This document shows positions 1-8,245 of a DNA stretch of 64,000 bases, piece by piece. The notes below the pieces were generated by a model. It saw only the letters and a program-made list of their open reading frames with translations. It had not been told where the DNA came from and ran no database searches. The stretch's first letter is position 1; each line of letters begins with the position of its first letter. A program made the translations under genes and the position numbers. This DNA is from an uncultured Halieaceae bacterium (lineage in GTDB: Bacteria; Pseudomonadota; Gammaproteobacteria; Pseudomonadales; Halieaceae), in NCBI GenBank assembly GCA_913056165.1, contig CAJXMD010000005.1, positions 1-64,000 on the forward strand, read 5' to 3'.

Positions 1-426
1 AACTGCCACTGCTTGGCCCGTTTCTCGGGACGTTTGCGCTTGATATTCAGCCTTGAGCGAAGCGTAATATGCCAAATGTTCGATATAGTGTTGACCAACC
101 TGTTTGGCCAATTCAAATCCTTTCTCGTTCTCGTCAATCTGGAAATAGGTATCCACTATCTGAAGTAGGGTGATGTCTTTCGGTGTATTACTGTTCACCG
201 TTATTTCCACACATTTATCGAGTACGGCTTTTGATCGCTCCACATCGCCTCGCTTGGCAAGGACATCAGCCAATCGGCTGAAGTTTAGTCTAAGGTTGGT
301 GACAAATCTCATATTGTTTTCATCCAAGAAAATGTCTGGATCCTCCATATTTCCGAAAGAAAACTCTTCCATCATGTTTGTGTACATGATGTCGGGCTGC
401 ACTTCACCGAAGTAACCAAATTGGTC
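1..426 (-). CDS. C-terminal fragment of a DUF2723-type (Bacteroidota) protein, open at the window edge
   Basis: The frame is open from position 426 down to 1 with no stop; a TGA at 429-427 lies just upstream, and the ORF track misses it because it has no stop inside the window. The translation runs through FGNMEDPDIFLDENNMR and then a helical stretch with TPR character (RLADVLAKRGDVERSKAVLDK). This order of motifs matches what I know of the C-terminus of DUF2723 membrane proteins, which are common in Bacteroidota and related to protein O-mannosyltransferases. The N-terminal membrane part is absent. The stretch is visibly AT-richer than the DNA after about 430. It joins a truncated RutA-like gene on the same strand in another frame, so an assembly chimera is the first explanation to exclude. 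The family call is from memory of family sequences, not a search. Confidence 0.6.
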
Positions 427-1055
427 TCACTGGTTAGCACAAACTGGTGATCCGCGTGCTCTGCCACGAACTGTCGTCCAGTAGGTGATTGCCCGGCACA
501 GACCAGCGGCAGCTCACGTCCCGGATAGGGTGACACAGAGCAATCATCAAGCTGGAAGTAAGCACCATCGTAGGTCGATCTACCGCTCGTCCACAACTCT
601 TTAAGCACGTGAACATACTCTGCCGCATATTCGTAGCGCTTTTGATAGTGCTCATCCCCGGGCCACATGCCCATCTGCGTATACTCGGGACGATTCCAAC
701 CGGTGACTATATTCAACCCGCACCGACCACCACTGATATCATCGATGGTAGCGACCATTCTCGCCACGACCGCCGGGTGCTGACTGAGAATAGAGATAGA
801 TGGAGACAGCCCGATGGATTTGGTCTGGGCAGCGATGCCGGCCATCAGGGTAAAGGACTCGAGACAGCTGTCCCAGTAACCTGTCTCACCACCAAATCCC
901 CGAAATTTCATCATCGACAAGACAAAGTCCAGCCCATAGCGCTCGGCGGTCTGCGAAATGGCTACATTGTGCTCAAAGGTAGGCTCGTAAACCGGGCTGG
1001 CTTTCGAGGGGATGTAACCATTACTGCCGTTGGGCAGGAATACACCGAACTTCAT
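372..1055 (-). CDS. RutA-like flavin-dependent monooxygenase (LLM family), truncated at its 3' end
   Basis: Bacterial luciferase-like monooxygenase closest to RutA, which opens the uracil ring with FMNH2 and O2. Family hallmarks are visible in order: MKFGVFLPNGSNGYIP at the N-terminus, LSMMKFRGFGG near residue 46, ESFTLMAGIAA near 66, ARMVATIDDISGGR near 98, NIVTGWNRPEY near 114, CAGQSPTGRQF near 187. Homology stops near residue 211, where roughly 140 C-terminal residues are missing; the last 16 residues are out-of-frame reading of the adjoining foreign stretch. The start has a good ribosome binding site (GGGGAG, 7 nt). It lies 79 nt downstream of hyuB on the same strand and could be the third gene of hyuA-hyuB-rutA-like. 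As it stands it is unlikely to be functional, unless the join is an artefact and the true gene continues elsewhere. Confidence 0.85.
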   Translation of the reverse strand: MKFGVFLPNGSNGYIPSKASPVYEPTFEHNVAISQTAERYGLDFVLSMMKFRGFGGETGYWDSCLESFTLMAGIAAQTKSIGLSPSISILSQHPAVVARMVATIDDISGGRCGLNIVTGWNRPEYTQMGMWPGDEHYQKRYEYAAEYVHVLKELWTSGRSTYDGAYFQLDDCSVSPYPGRELPLVCAGQSPTGRQFVAEHADHQFVLTSETNLVTSVKCSPTSCTQT

Positions 1056-1134
1056 GCCTAGCTCCCCGTATTTGTCGGGAGCTCCCCGCTACCATCAAAA
1101 AAGCGGCAGAGCCCCTGCTATCGTTTAGCTCGGA

Positions 1135-3123
1135 TTACGCCTTGGCGCGCTTTTTTACCGCTGGCTTTGGCGCCTTCCTGGCTACAGCCTTTTTCTTCGG
1201 AGCGCTACGTTTGACCTTCACGCTACCGCCCTTGCCAGCGCCTCCTTGAAGCGCTTTGAGCGCCCAAGTTTGAAATTCGGGCTGTCGAGGCGGCTCAAGT
1301 CCCGTCTCCTTGAGGCACTGCTTTTTCAGAGTCGCAATATCGCCACCGCGGTCAAACATCGGAACCTTACCGCGCTTTTTGGCCATTTTCGCGCGCAGGG
1401 TTTGCGTGCGTTTGGCATTGACGGTGAGGTCATCATTCATGACAACGCCGTAGCGCTTTGCTCCCTCGACCGAGACCAGTCCGGCCCGAACGTCGAACTC
1501 GACGCGCTCGGTCTCACGCTTGAGGGGATCGCCACAGCCGCCACCGCCCCAGGTGTTGAAGTACAAAATGTCGCCCGATCCAACCTCAATCCGGTCACAC
1601 TTACTGGGCAGGCGCTCCTCGGAACCATCGGTGCGCACCAGGATCTTCTCAGACCGTCGACCCGGCTCCCCACCGTTCACCCCCCAGGGATAGGTCAACC
1701 AGCGGTCATCATGAATTGATATGGTGCCTGGCTCGAGGAAACAGTAGCCCATGCGAAGACCATTACCACCCCGGTTGTAACCCGCACCGCCGCTGTCGAT
1801 GATGGTCTCGTAGGTCTCGATGCGGAGTGGGAAGTAACTCTCCAGGAATTCGTTGGGTACGTTGGTAAAGCTTGGCCACAGGGAGTGACCGTCGGGGCCA
1901 TCCCCCGATGGCTTGCCGGGAATGCCGCCAAAGCCAATGGAGTAAAGTTGATACCACTCCCCGTCCTTGTCGTACCCCGAATACATAAAGTGAGGACTGT
2001 CGGAAAAACCTGCTCCCGCGAGGAAGTCGGGGTCGCCCTGACCCAGTAGGCCGCCAAGAACGTCAAAAATACGTCCAAGCGCGTGAGTCCGGCAGGAAAG
2101 CGCCGCGGGTTCTCGGGGTTTAAGAAGCGTTCCGTGAGGAATACGAACTTCCATTAAGTCATAGAAGCCGTCGTTGAACATGATCTGAGGGTCGAACACC
2201 ATGATCATGTAAACCCCGCAGAACATCTTGAACATCTCTTCATTAAGATAAAAATTGATCGAACTGATCGACTGGGGATCCGTGCCTTCAAAATCAAAGA
2301 TGACTTTGTCCTTCTCACGCCACATAGCGCATTTGATTTTGTAAGGGCCCATACCCAGCCCATCGTCACAGATATAGTCTTCGAAGTACTGCTTTTTCTC
2401 GGGTACCGTATTTTTGATGAGCTTGCTCATCGCGCGCTTGTTGCGATCAAGCAGTTCATCGAGCGCGGAGTAAAAAGTGTCGTCACCAAAACGCTCGGAC
2501 ATTTCAATTACCCGCTTCTCGGCAGTCCTAATTGCTGCAACCAACGCATTGAAATCGCTGCGGTTCCAATTGGGCATGCGGCAGTTGTGCAAGATGAGCT
2601 CTAGCAAATCGGTTTGCAGCTCATCATTTTTGTAGATCTTCGTCGGGGGTATGCGAATACCCTCTTCGAAAATCTCGCGGGCATCGGTGGGCAAGCTACC
2701 TGGCACCTTGCCACCCACATCGGTCATGTGACCAAACATGGCTGCGTAGGCAATGAGCCGCCCATCTTTGAAGATGGGCCTCAGCAGGAGCCAGTCATTG
2801 ATGTGACTGATTGCCCCGTTACAGGCGTAGGGATCGGTGGTCAGGAACAGATCGCCCTCTTCGATGGTGCCATCGTAGGCTTCCTTGAAGCCGTGAATAA
2901 AGCTACCGAACTGCCCCACGACCATCTTACCTTCGAGGTTGGCGATCATCGGGAATTCATCATGCTGCTCGCGAATACCCGGCGACATGGCTGTGCGGAA
3001 CAACACCGCATCCATCTCGTAACGGGCGTTCATCATCGCATTCTCGATGATGTCCAGGGTAATGGGATCGATGTCCTTACGCTTAAATTTCTTGGTGTTG
3101 GTTTCAACAATCGTTGCTGGCAT
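1135..3123 (-). CDS. hyuB: Hydantoinase B / oxoprolinase family subunit
   Basis: Beta subunit of the ATP-dependent hydantoinase / 5-oxoprolinase / acetophenone carboxylase family (PF02538). Visible family features are ITLDIIENAMMNARYEMDAVLFRTAMSPGIREQHD at the N-terminus (seen in parts), GDLFLTTDPY, HINDWLL, FGHMTDVGG, IDSGGAGYNRGGNG and NTWGGGGCGDP. At 662 residues it is longer than many family members because of a lysine/alanine/proline-rich tail of about 30 residues (SVKVKRSAPKKKAVARKAPK). The gene starts 15 nt after hyuA, with GGGGAG 8 nt before the ATG, so the two are surely co-transcribed. The family hydrolyses or carboxylates amide-like or keto substrates at the cost of ATP; N-methylhydantoin, 5-oxoproline and acetophenone-type substrates cannot be told apart from the sequence alone. 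Confidence 0.9.
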   Translation of the reverse strand: MPATIVETNTKKFKRKDIDPITLDIIENAMMNARYEMDAVLFRTAMSPGIREQHDEFPMIANLEGKMVVGQFGSFIHGFKEAYDGTIEEGDLFLTTDPYACNGAISHINDWLLLRPIFKDGRLIAYAAMFGHMTDVGGKVPGSLPTDAREIFEEGIRIPPTKIYKNDELQTDLLELILHNCRMPNWNRSDFNALVAAIRTAEKRVIEMSERFGDDTFYSALDELLDRNKRAMSKLIKNTVPEKKQYFEDYICDDGLGMGPYKIKCAMWREKDKVIFDFEGTDPQSISSINFYLNEEMFKMFCGVYMIMVFDPQIMFNDGFYDLMEVRIPHGTLLKPREPAALSCRTHALGRIFDVLGGLLGQGDPDFLAGAGFSDSPHFMYSGYDKDGEWYQLYSIGFGGIPGKPSGDGPDGHSLWPSFTNVPNEFLESYFPLRIETYETIIDSGGAGYNRGGNGLRMGYCFLEPGTISIHDDRWLTYPWGVNGGEPGRRSEKILVRTDGSEERLPSKCDRIEVGSGDILYFNTWGGGGCGDPLKRETERVEFDVRAGLVSVEGAKRYGVVMNDDLTVNAKRTQTLRAKMAKKRGKVPMFDRGGDIATLKKQCLKETGLEPPRQPEFQTWALKALQGGAGKGGSVKVKRSAPKKKAVARKAPKPAVKKRAKA

Positions 3124-3138
3124 CTTCTATCTCCCCTA

Positions 3139-5199
3139 TCACGCAGATGGTGCGATGAGTATGTTGCCGAACTGGTCGACGTTGCCGGTATGGCCAGAGA
3201 GGATCACCGACGTGGAGTCCATCTCTAGAACAATTGCCGGGCCCTCTATCTTGTTACCCGCTTTGAGTTTGTCGCGCCGATACAGCGTCGCCTGCATGTC
3301 CTTACCCTCCATGAAGACGGTGGACTTGCCTATGACCGCTGCCGCTGCGGGGGTGCGGGAACCGGACTTGGGCAAACGTCGGGCTTCGATCTCTGCGCTC
3401 TTACCCTGTGCCACTGCCCGTAGGTTCACTATCTCTTTGTCTGAATCCAGAGCAAAGGTAAACAGCTGCTTGTGCATTTCGTCAAAGGGATCCCCGATAA
3501 CTGACAGATCACCTTTCTTTAGGGCCTTCAGATCAAAATCCACAGTCAGCTGCAGGCCCTGACCCTGGTATCGGATATCCGCCTGACATGCCACGGTGCA
3601 TTCTTTGGGCGGCACTCCTTGCTTGTGCAGGGTTTTCAGCGCCTGATCCGCCAACTTGCCATAGATTTTCAAAAGCTCGTCTGTGGTGGTATCAGCAAAA
3701 CGCCGGATGAAGGTGCGAGAGGCTTCATCACGCACCCGAGTTGTGGCGTCACCGTAGGCACAGAGAACGCCTGGACCGGGAGGGATAATCACCGGCCAGC
3801 TATTCATGAGTTTGCCCAAAGCGTTGGCGTGCAGCGGGCCAGCACCACCAAAACCGATCAACGCAAAGTCTCTCGGATCATAGCCCTGCTCCACCGATAC
3901 CAAGCGTAGGGCGCCGTACATATTTTCGTTCACGATATCGATGATTCCAGCGGCCGCTCTCTTCACCGAAATACCCAGTGCCTTGGCCACGGGCTTGATC
4001 GCCTTTTCAGCCAAATCTTTGCGAATTTCCATATCGCCACCCAGCCTCACCTCGCTAGGCAGATAACCCAGCACTACATTGGCATCGGTTACCGTTGGCA
4101 ACGTACCGCCTTTGTTGTACGCAGCAGGCCCGGGCTCTGCTCCTGCGCTGTCGGGGCCAACCCTGAGCGCGCCTGTTAACTCGGGAACGTGGGCAATGGA
4201 GCCACCTCCTGCCCCAACCGTTCGGACATCCACTGACGAGGCACGAACCGTGACATCGCCGACCGTGGTTTCACGACGCAATTGCGCTTTGCCATCCTGA
4301 ACTAGTGCAACATCAGTAGAGGTACCTCCCATGTCGAAGGTGAGGAGGTTGTCGAAACCGGCCTGACGGGCCACCCACACAGCACCCGATACGCCCCCGG
4401 CAGGGCCGCTCATCAGCAGGTTTACCGGAAGGGATTCTGCGACTTTCGCCGACGCCATACCCCCATCCGATCGAAGGATATTCAGCTGCACGCCCTTGTT
4501 ACTCTTCTTGAGTTTTTTCTCAAGGTTCTTAACGTACTCCGCAACCTTGGGACGCACAAAGGAATTGGCTACGGTGGTGATGGTGCGCTCATATTCCTGC
4601 ATCTCGGGGACAACCGTCGAGGACAGGGAGATCGGAATACCCGGGAGCACTTGCTTGGCAACTCGCTCCACAGCTTTCTCATGGGCGGGGTTGGCATAAG
4701 AATTGATCAGAGAGACAGTCAGTGCCTCAATATTCTCGCCTTTTAAACGCTCGAGCTCCTTCTTAAGCGCTTTGGTATCAAGTGTTCGGACCGCTTTGCC
4801 GTCCGCTCCCATTCGCTCGTCAGCCTCGATGGTGCAGGCGAGAGGCGCCAGGGGAGCACTCTTGTTGTAAATCACCCAACCGCCCAAGCCTCCCGGCACA
4901 TAGGACCGTGCGATCTGCAAAACCTGTTTGTACCCTTTGGTGGTTACCAGCCCAACTTTGGCGCCGGACCCGGTCAGCACCGTGTTGGTGGCGACAGTCG
5001 TGCCGTGCATTACCTGGGTAATTTCCTTGGGGTCGATACCCGCATTACCACATACTCGGCTTATTCCGTTCATCACGCCGATCGAGGAATCGGAGGGTGT
5101 ACTGGGGACTTTCGCTGTGTGGATATCACCGCTGGATTCGTTTACCAAAATCAGGTCGGTGAAAGTGCCACCAACGTCCACGCCTAAACGGTAGGTCAT
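3139..5199 (-). CDS. hyuA: Hydantoinase A / oxoprolinase family subunit
   Basis: Alpha (ATPase) subunit partnering hyuB, 686 residues. The N-terminal Hydant_A_N domain opens with LGVDVGGTFTDLIL, the sugar-kinase/Hsp70-type phosphate loop. The central hydantoinase A domain shows NILRSDGGM, LLMSGPAGGVSGA, LTFDMGGTSTDVAL and VRTVGAGGGSIA, followed by GYDPRDFALIGFGGAGPLHA. The start is supported by AAGGAGG six bases upstream. The gene is the first of the leftward unit hyuA-hyuB and is transcribed divergently from the CoA-transferase at 5418. The 218-nt intergenic region carries a predicted GntR operator. N-methylhydantoinase HyuAB makes N-carbamoylsarcosine, which an isochorismatase-family enzyme then hydrolyses; three such enzymes lie nearby, so that pairing is a reasonable hypothesis. 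Confidence 0.9.
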   Translation of the reverse strand: MTYRLGVDVGGTFTDLILVNESSGDIHTAKVPSTPSDSSIGVMNGISRVCGNAGIDPKEITQVMHGTTVATNTVLTGSGAKVGLVTTKGYKQVLQIARSYVPGGLGGWVIYNKSAPLAPLACTIEADERMGADGKAVRTLDTKALKKELERLKGENIEALTVSLINSYANPAHEKAVERVAKQVLPGIPISLSSTVVPEMQEYERTITTVANSFVRPKVAEYVKNLEKKLKKSNKGVQLNILRSDGGMASAKVAESLPVNLLMSGPAGGVSGAVWVARQAGFDNLLTFDMGGTSTDVALVQDGKAQLRRETTVGDVTVRASSVDVRTVGAGGGSIAHVPELTGALRVGPDSAGAEPGPAAYNKGGTLPTVTDANVVLGYLPSEVRLGGDMEIRKDLAEKAIKPVAKALGISVKRAAAGIIDIVNENMYGALRLVSVEQGYDPRDFALIGFGGAGPLHANALGKLMNSWPVIIPPGPGVLCAYGDATTRVRDEASRTFIRRFADTTTDELLKIYGKLADQALKTLHKQGVPPKECTVACQADIRYQGQGLQLTVDFDLKALKKGDLSVIGDPFDEMHKQLFTFALDSDKEIVNLRAVAQGKSAEIEARRLPKSGSRTPAAAAVIGKSTVFMEGKDMQATLYRRDKLKAGNKIEGPAIVLEMDSTSVILSGHTGNVDQFGNILIAPSA

Positions 5200-5308
5200 G
5201 ACTAGCCTCCTTACGCTAGGTTTTTTTAGTCACCTACATTTGGTGTCTGTAAGCCTCGTGTTGGCTACTCTGGAGAGCCTGTACCCCTCACTGGAGCGAT
5301 TAGCACAA

Positions 5309-5335
5309 TTGACCGGACATTTGATGCAGGATACT
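5309..5335 (+). promoter_or_regulatory. Predicted GntR operator overlapping a sigma-70-like promoter
   Basis: TGACCGGACA at 5310-5319 sits in AATTGACCGGACATTTG. Read on the other strand it is AAATGTCCGGTCAATT, almost the same as the site at 9911-9926. It differs from the perfect palindrome TGTCCGGACA by one base; that change creates TTGACC, a good -35 hexamer, at 5309-5314. GATACT at 5330-5335 is a candidate -10, although a 15-nt spacer is short. A bound repressor would block the rightward promoter of the CoA-transferase gene and could also affect divergent hyuA. Prediction by eye. Confidence 0.6.
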
Positions 5336-5417
5336 GTTGCCACCCGAAAGATGCACCAAAGCCGATCAACACGCAAGGCACTTTCGCGCTTCAAGCTGAA
5401 CAACTGCGGAGATTGTG

Positions 5418-6602
5418 ATGGACAAACCGTTAGCGGGAATCCGCGTACTCGCTATTGAGCAATTTGGGGCTGGACCCTATGGCTCTATGTACCTCGCTGA
5501 ACTAGGGGCTGAGGTCATCAAAATTGAAAACAGGGCAACTGGCGGCGACCCCTCACGTCAGTCTGGTGCGATAACCCTGGATGCCGATGACAGCGCTTAT
5601 TTTCAGGCCTTCAACCTGTCCAAAAAAAGCGTCACCTTGAATCTGAAGGACAGCAAAGGCAGAGAGATATTCGAAAAGCTGGTCGAAACCGCGGATGTGG
5701 TCTGGAATAACCTAAGAGGAAGCCAGCCAGCGAAACTCGGCTTAGATTACGACAGCCTGAAACAGATCAAGCCGACCATTATTTGCACTCATATTTCGGC
5801 TTATGGACGAGACAACGATCGAGCAGACTGGCCAGGATATGACTACCTGATGCAGGCAGAGTGTGGATTCCTTGGTCTAACAGGAGAGCCTGAGTCGCCA
5901 CCCTCCCGATTTGGTCTGTCCATGATTGATTTTATGACCGGCGTGGTTGCTGCGCTGGGCTGTGTGTCAGCATTGTTGGGCAGAGACCGTCAGGGAGGCC
6001 GTGATGTCGACGTCAGTTTATTCGACGTTGCCCTTCACCAGCTGACTTACCCTGGCACCTGGTATATGAATCACGGTATTGAAACAGATCGTGTCGCGCG
6101 ATCAGCACATCCTTACAACACTCCTGTGCAGCTGTTTAAAACCGCAGACGGCTGGATTTTCCTGATGTGCATGACCCAGAAGTTTTGGGAACTGCTCGCG
6201 GAGCTGATAGGACATCCCGAGTTAAAAGCCGACCCCCGGTTTCTTCTCATGAGCGATCGCGCGGCTAACCGCGCAGTTCTAACCGAGGTACTAGACGCCA
6301 TTCTCTCGACGCAAACGACTGCTCACTGGTTTGACCTACTTCAAACCAAGATTCCGGTTGCACCGGTCAACACCCTACCAGGAGCGCTGGACAACCCCTT
6401 TGTCGCCAGAAACGGCATGCGCCAAACCCTGAGCCATCGCACCGTGGGGGACTATGAGGCGCTGAGCAACCCCATCAAGCTGGACAATCACCGATTGAGC
6501 ACAAGCTGCGCCAACGGATTGGGTGCTGACAACGAGGCGATATTCGGTGAGGAGTTGTCGATCGAAGACCTGGAGGCGCTAAAGACGAGCGGCGTCATCT
6601 GA
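5418..6602 (+). CDS. CaiB/BaiF family (class III) CoA-transferase
   Basis: Moves CoA from an acyl-CoA donor to a carboxylic acid, 394 residues. The N-terminal fold signature LAGIRVLAIEQFGAGPYGSM and AELGAEVIKIENR is clear. SKKSVTLNLKDSKGREIF and VVWNNLRGSQPAKLGLDY follow. The expected catalytic aspartate is in RFGLSMIDFMTGV (about residue 173). The start is set at ATG 5418, with GGAG 7 nt upstream, rather than the GTG at 5415 in the ORF track. The gene stands alone, divergent from hyuA, under a predicted operator/promoter at 5309-5335. With the MaoC-type hydratase and CitE-type lyase of the same regulon it makes the three activities used for itaconate or mesaconate breakdown (CoA activation, hydration, cleavage). 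The acid it activates is not known. Confidence 0.9.
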   Translation: MDKPLAGIRVLAIEQFGAGPYGSMYLAELGAEVIKIENRATGGDPSRQSGAITLDADDSAYFQAFNLSKKSVTLNLKDSKGREIFEKLVETADVVWNNLRGSQPAKLGLDYDSLKQIKPTIICTHISAYGRDNDRADWPGYDYLMQAECGFLGLTGEPESPPSRFGLSMIDFMTGVVAALGCVSALLGRDRQGGRDVDVSLFDVALHQLTYPGTWYMNHGIETDRVARSAHPYNTPVQLFKTADGWIFLMCMTQKFWELLAELIGHPELKADPRFLLMSDRAANRAVLTEVLDAILSTQTTAHWFDLLQTKIPVAPVNTLPGALDNPFVARNGMRQTLSHRTVGDYEALSNPIKLDNHRLSTSCANGLGADNEAIFGEELSIEDLEALKTSGVI

Positions 6603-6627
6603 TACCTGACGATAAAATCTCCAGCCC

Positions 6628-7431
6628 TCAGTGCTGGCCAAGAAAGTCAAAGAGGATGTCGCAGAAGGCAATTTTTTCTTCCTTCCCCGCTACGACATGC
6701 GCCACTTGATCCATGGTCACGCCGACGCCCTTGGGCAAACCCTGTTCCAACGGAAGGGTTGTTCTCGGGCCAGTAATAACATCCTGCCCCGCATGGACGA
6801 CCAGTGTGGGAGCTGCGATATCGCCGAGGTGGGGGCGGATATCATGGCCGAGACAGGCCTGAATAAAGCGAAGATGGGCTGACAGGCGCCCCTCGAGATT
6901 GCCCCAGACACCATCACTACCCAAGAGCTTGTCGCGGTAAGCGTTGTAGTAATCCGGTCTGAAGGAGTAGGACGCGACCATCGACTGGAATGCCAGAAAG
7001 CCGGCGTGCTCGTGCATATCACCGAAGGCGCGAAGCTGATCTGCAAGCATAGGGTCAGCCCAAGTCCAACAGCCCATATTCACCATACACCGGACCAGAT
7101 CAGGCCGCTTGAGGGCGACCCATTGCCCAATACAGGCACCCATACCGACAAGACCAACGAAGTAAACAGACTTCATGTTGAGATGATCCAGCAACGCGGC
7201 GATGTCATCAGCAAACAGCTCGGTCGAGGGTGTCATTGAGAGATCGTCTGTTGATTCCCCTATACCTCGATAATCGATGATCACTGTTTGATAGCTGTCC
7301 GTCATACCTCGGGCAAGGTAGTGATGACGACCATGACAGAACGTGTCCCACCCCCCGATGTATATGGCAGGCGGCCCCTCCCCGTGTACCTCGTAGTACA
7401 TCTCGTGACCGTTGATTGTCGCAGTTGGCAT
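6628..7431 (-). CDS. Alpha/beta-hydrolase fold protein, RutD-like, without serine nucleophile
   Basis: 267 residues. The fold is recognisable from GEGPPAIYIGGWDTF (oxyanion-hole strand), IIDYRGIGES, HAGQDVIT (acid residue) and QVAHVVAG (histidine). The nucleophile elbow reads FVGLVGMGACIGQ, where GxSxG is expected, so no serine is present. RutD of E. coli also lacks the serine (GHALGALIG there), and the following text (MVNMGCWTWADP) resembles the RutD stretch VSVNGW. RutD acts on aminoacrylate or carbamate-type intermediates after ring opening. The start has a GGGAGAG site. The gene lies 126 nt downstream of an isochorismatase-family gene on the same strand, as in a rut-like or nic-like order. 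NicD (N-formylmaleamate deformylase) is an alternative relative, but it keeps its serine. Confidence 0.8.
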   Translation of the reverse strand: MPTATINGHEMYYEVHGEGPPAIYIGGWDTFCHGRHHYLARGMTDSYQTVIIDYRGIGESTDDLSMTPSTELFADDIAALLDHLNMKSVYFVGLVGMGACIGQWVALKRPDLVRCMVNMGCWTWADPMLADQLRAFGDMHEHAGFLAFQSMVASYSFRPDYYNAYRDKLLGSDGVWGNLEGRLSAHLRFIQACLGHDIRPHLGDIAAPTLVVHAGQDVITGPRTTLPLEQGLPKGVGVTMDQVAHVVAGKEEKIAFCDILFDFLGQH

Positions 7432-7557
7432 AGATCTCTCCCTTTAGGAATGCATGACGCTTTTATGGCGCATCATGGGGTAATGTGATGTGGCGCTTTA
7501 AGATGATGGATGGTAACGGGAAGTAACAGCTGGCGTCTCCAGAGACTGGAATTACGC

Positions 7558-8172
7558 CTAGCGTTTGTCCAGATAGGCCAACACCTGCTCAAGGCTAGTC
7601 ACGTCCGCGTAGCGTCGCCCAACATCCCGCAAGTTGCTGTCGTGGGCCTCCATATCTTGATCACCGCAGCAATCTTCAGGAACGATAGTTCGATATCCGG
7701 CCGAGAAGCTGTCGACTATGGAAGCACGAACGCAACCTGACGTGGTACAACCCGTCATGATGGTCGTGTCGATACAGTGGGTGACAAGCCAGGGCTTCAA
7801 AGGCGTTTCATAAAAAATAGACGGCGCGGTTTTTATAAACTCGAATACGTAGTCGTCGCTAATACGTGGGTCCAGTTCCGTACAACGATGTCCATGATAG
7901 AAGCTGCCGTCATAGAGCGTGTCAATTTTCCAATAGGTCATTTCATCGGGTCCGCCCCAGGACACCCGGCACGCCGCGGCGGGTATACCCTTTTTCTTGC
8001 AGACTCCCAGCAATTTTGCCGTGTTATCAACCGCGCGCTGAATAAACGGACTTTTGCCTATTGGACTGACTCCATCGGTGAAGCCCAACTGGAAGTCCAC
8101 CATAATGAGCGCGGGCCTCTCACCAAAACCGATCTCGCGCTGGCCGTAACCTGCTTTTTCAAAATTATCCAT
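7558..8172 (-). CDS. Isochorismatase-family amidohydrolase (N-carbamoylsarcosine/maleamate amidase-like)
   Basis: Cysteine hydrolase of 204 residues. The usual triad is visible: Asp in PALIMVDFQLGFTD, Lys in FEFIKTAPSIFYETPL, and Cys in MTGCTTSGCVRASIVDS. The TTSGCVRA context and the tail (NLRDVGRRYADVTSLEQVLAYL) are of the N-carbamoylsarcosine amidohydrolase / maleamate amidohydrolase type rather than nicotinamidase. The start is ATG 8172 with GGAG 8 nt upstream; the track uses GTG 8175. It is first in a leftward pair with the RutD-like gene and divergent from another isochorismatase gene at 8246. Likely role: release of ammonia (or ammonia plus CO2) from an open-chain amide or ureido acid. 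The substrate is not assignable. Confidence 0.88.
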   Translation of the reverse strand: MDNFEKAGYGQREIGFGERPALIMVDFQLGFTDGVSPIGKSPFIQRAVDNTAKLLGVCKKKGIPAAACRVSWGGPDEMTYWKIDTLYDGSFYHGHRCTELDPRISDDYVFEFIKTAPSIFYETPLKPWLVTHCIDTTIMTGCTTSGCVRASIVDSFSAGYRTIVPEDCCGDQDMEAHDSNLRDVGRRYADVTSLEQVLAYLDKR

Positions 8173-8245
8173 CACGTTGTCTCCACCGTTGGGCGTGCCT
8201 GCAATATGACTTAAGATGGCGGACCATTACAAGGAGTCTTGGCCA

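Noticed and set aside
1102-1119. Possible terminator between hyuB and the RutA-like gene
   Set aside because: A run of T follows on the minus strand, but the stem is only about four clean pairs, too weak to call; the two genes may be co-transcribed.
1246-3228. Several long plus-strand ORFs opposite hyuB and hyuA
   Set aside because: Antisense shadows caused by high GC third positions; none has a ribosome binding site or recognisable domain.
5198-5458. 86-residue plus-strand ORF in the hyuA / CoA-transferase gap
   Set aside because: It spans the predicted promoter and operator and runs into the CoA-transferase gene in another frame; no family resemblance.
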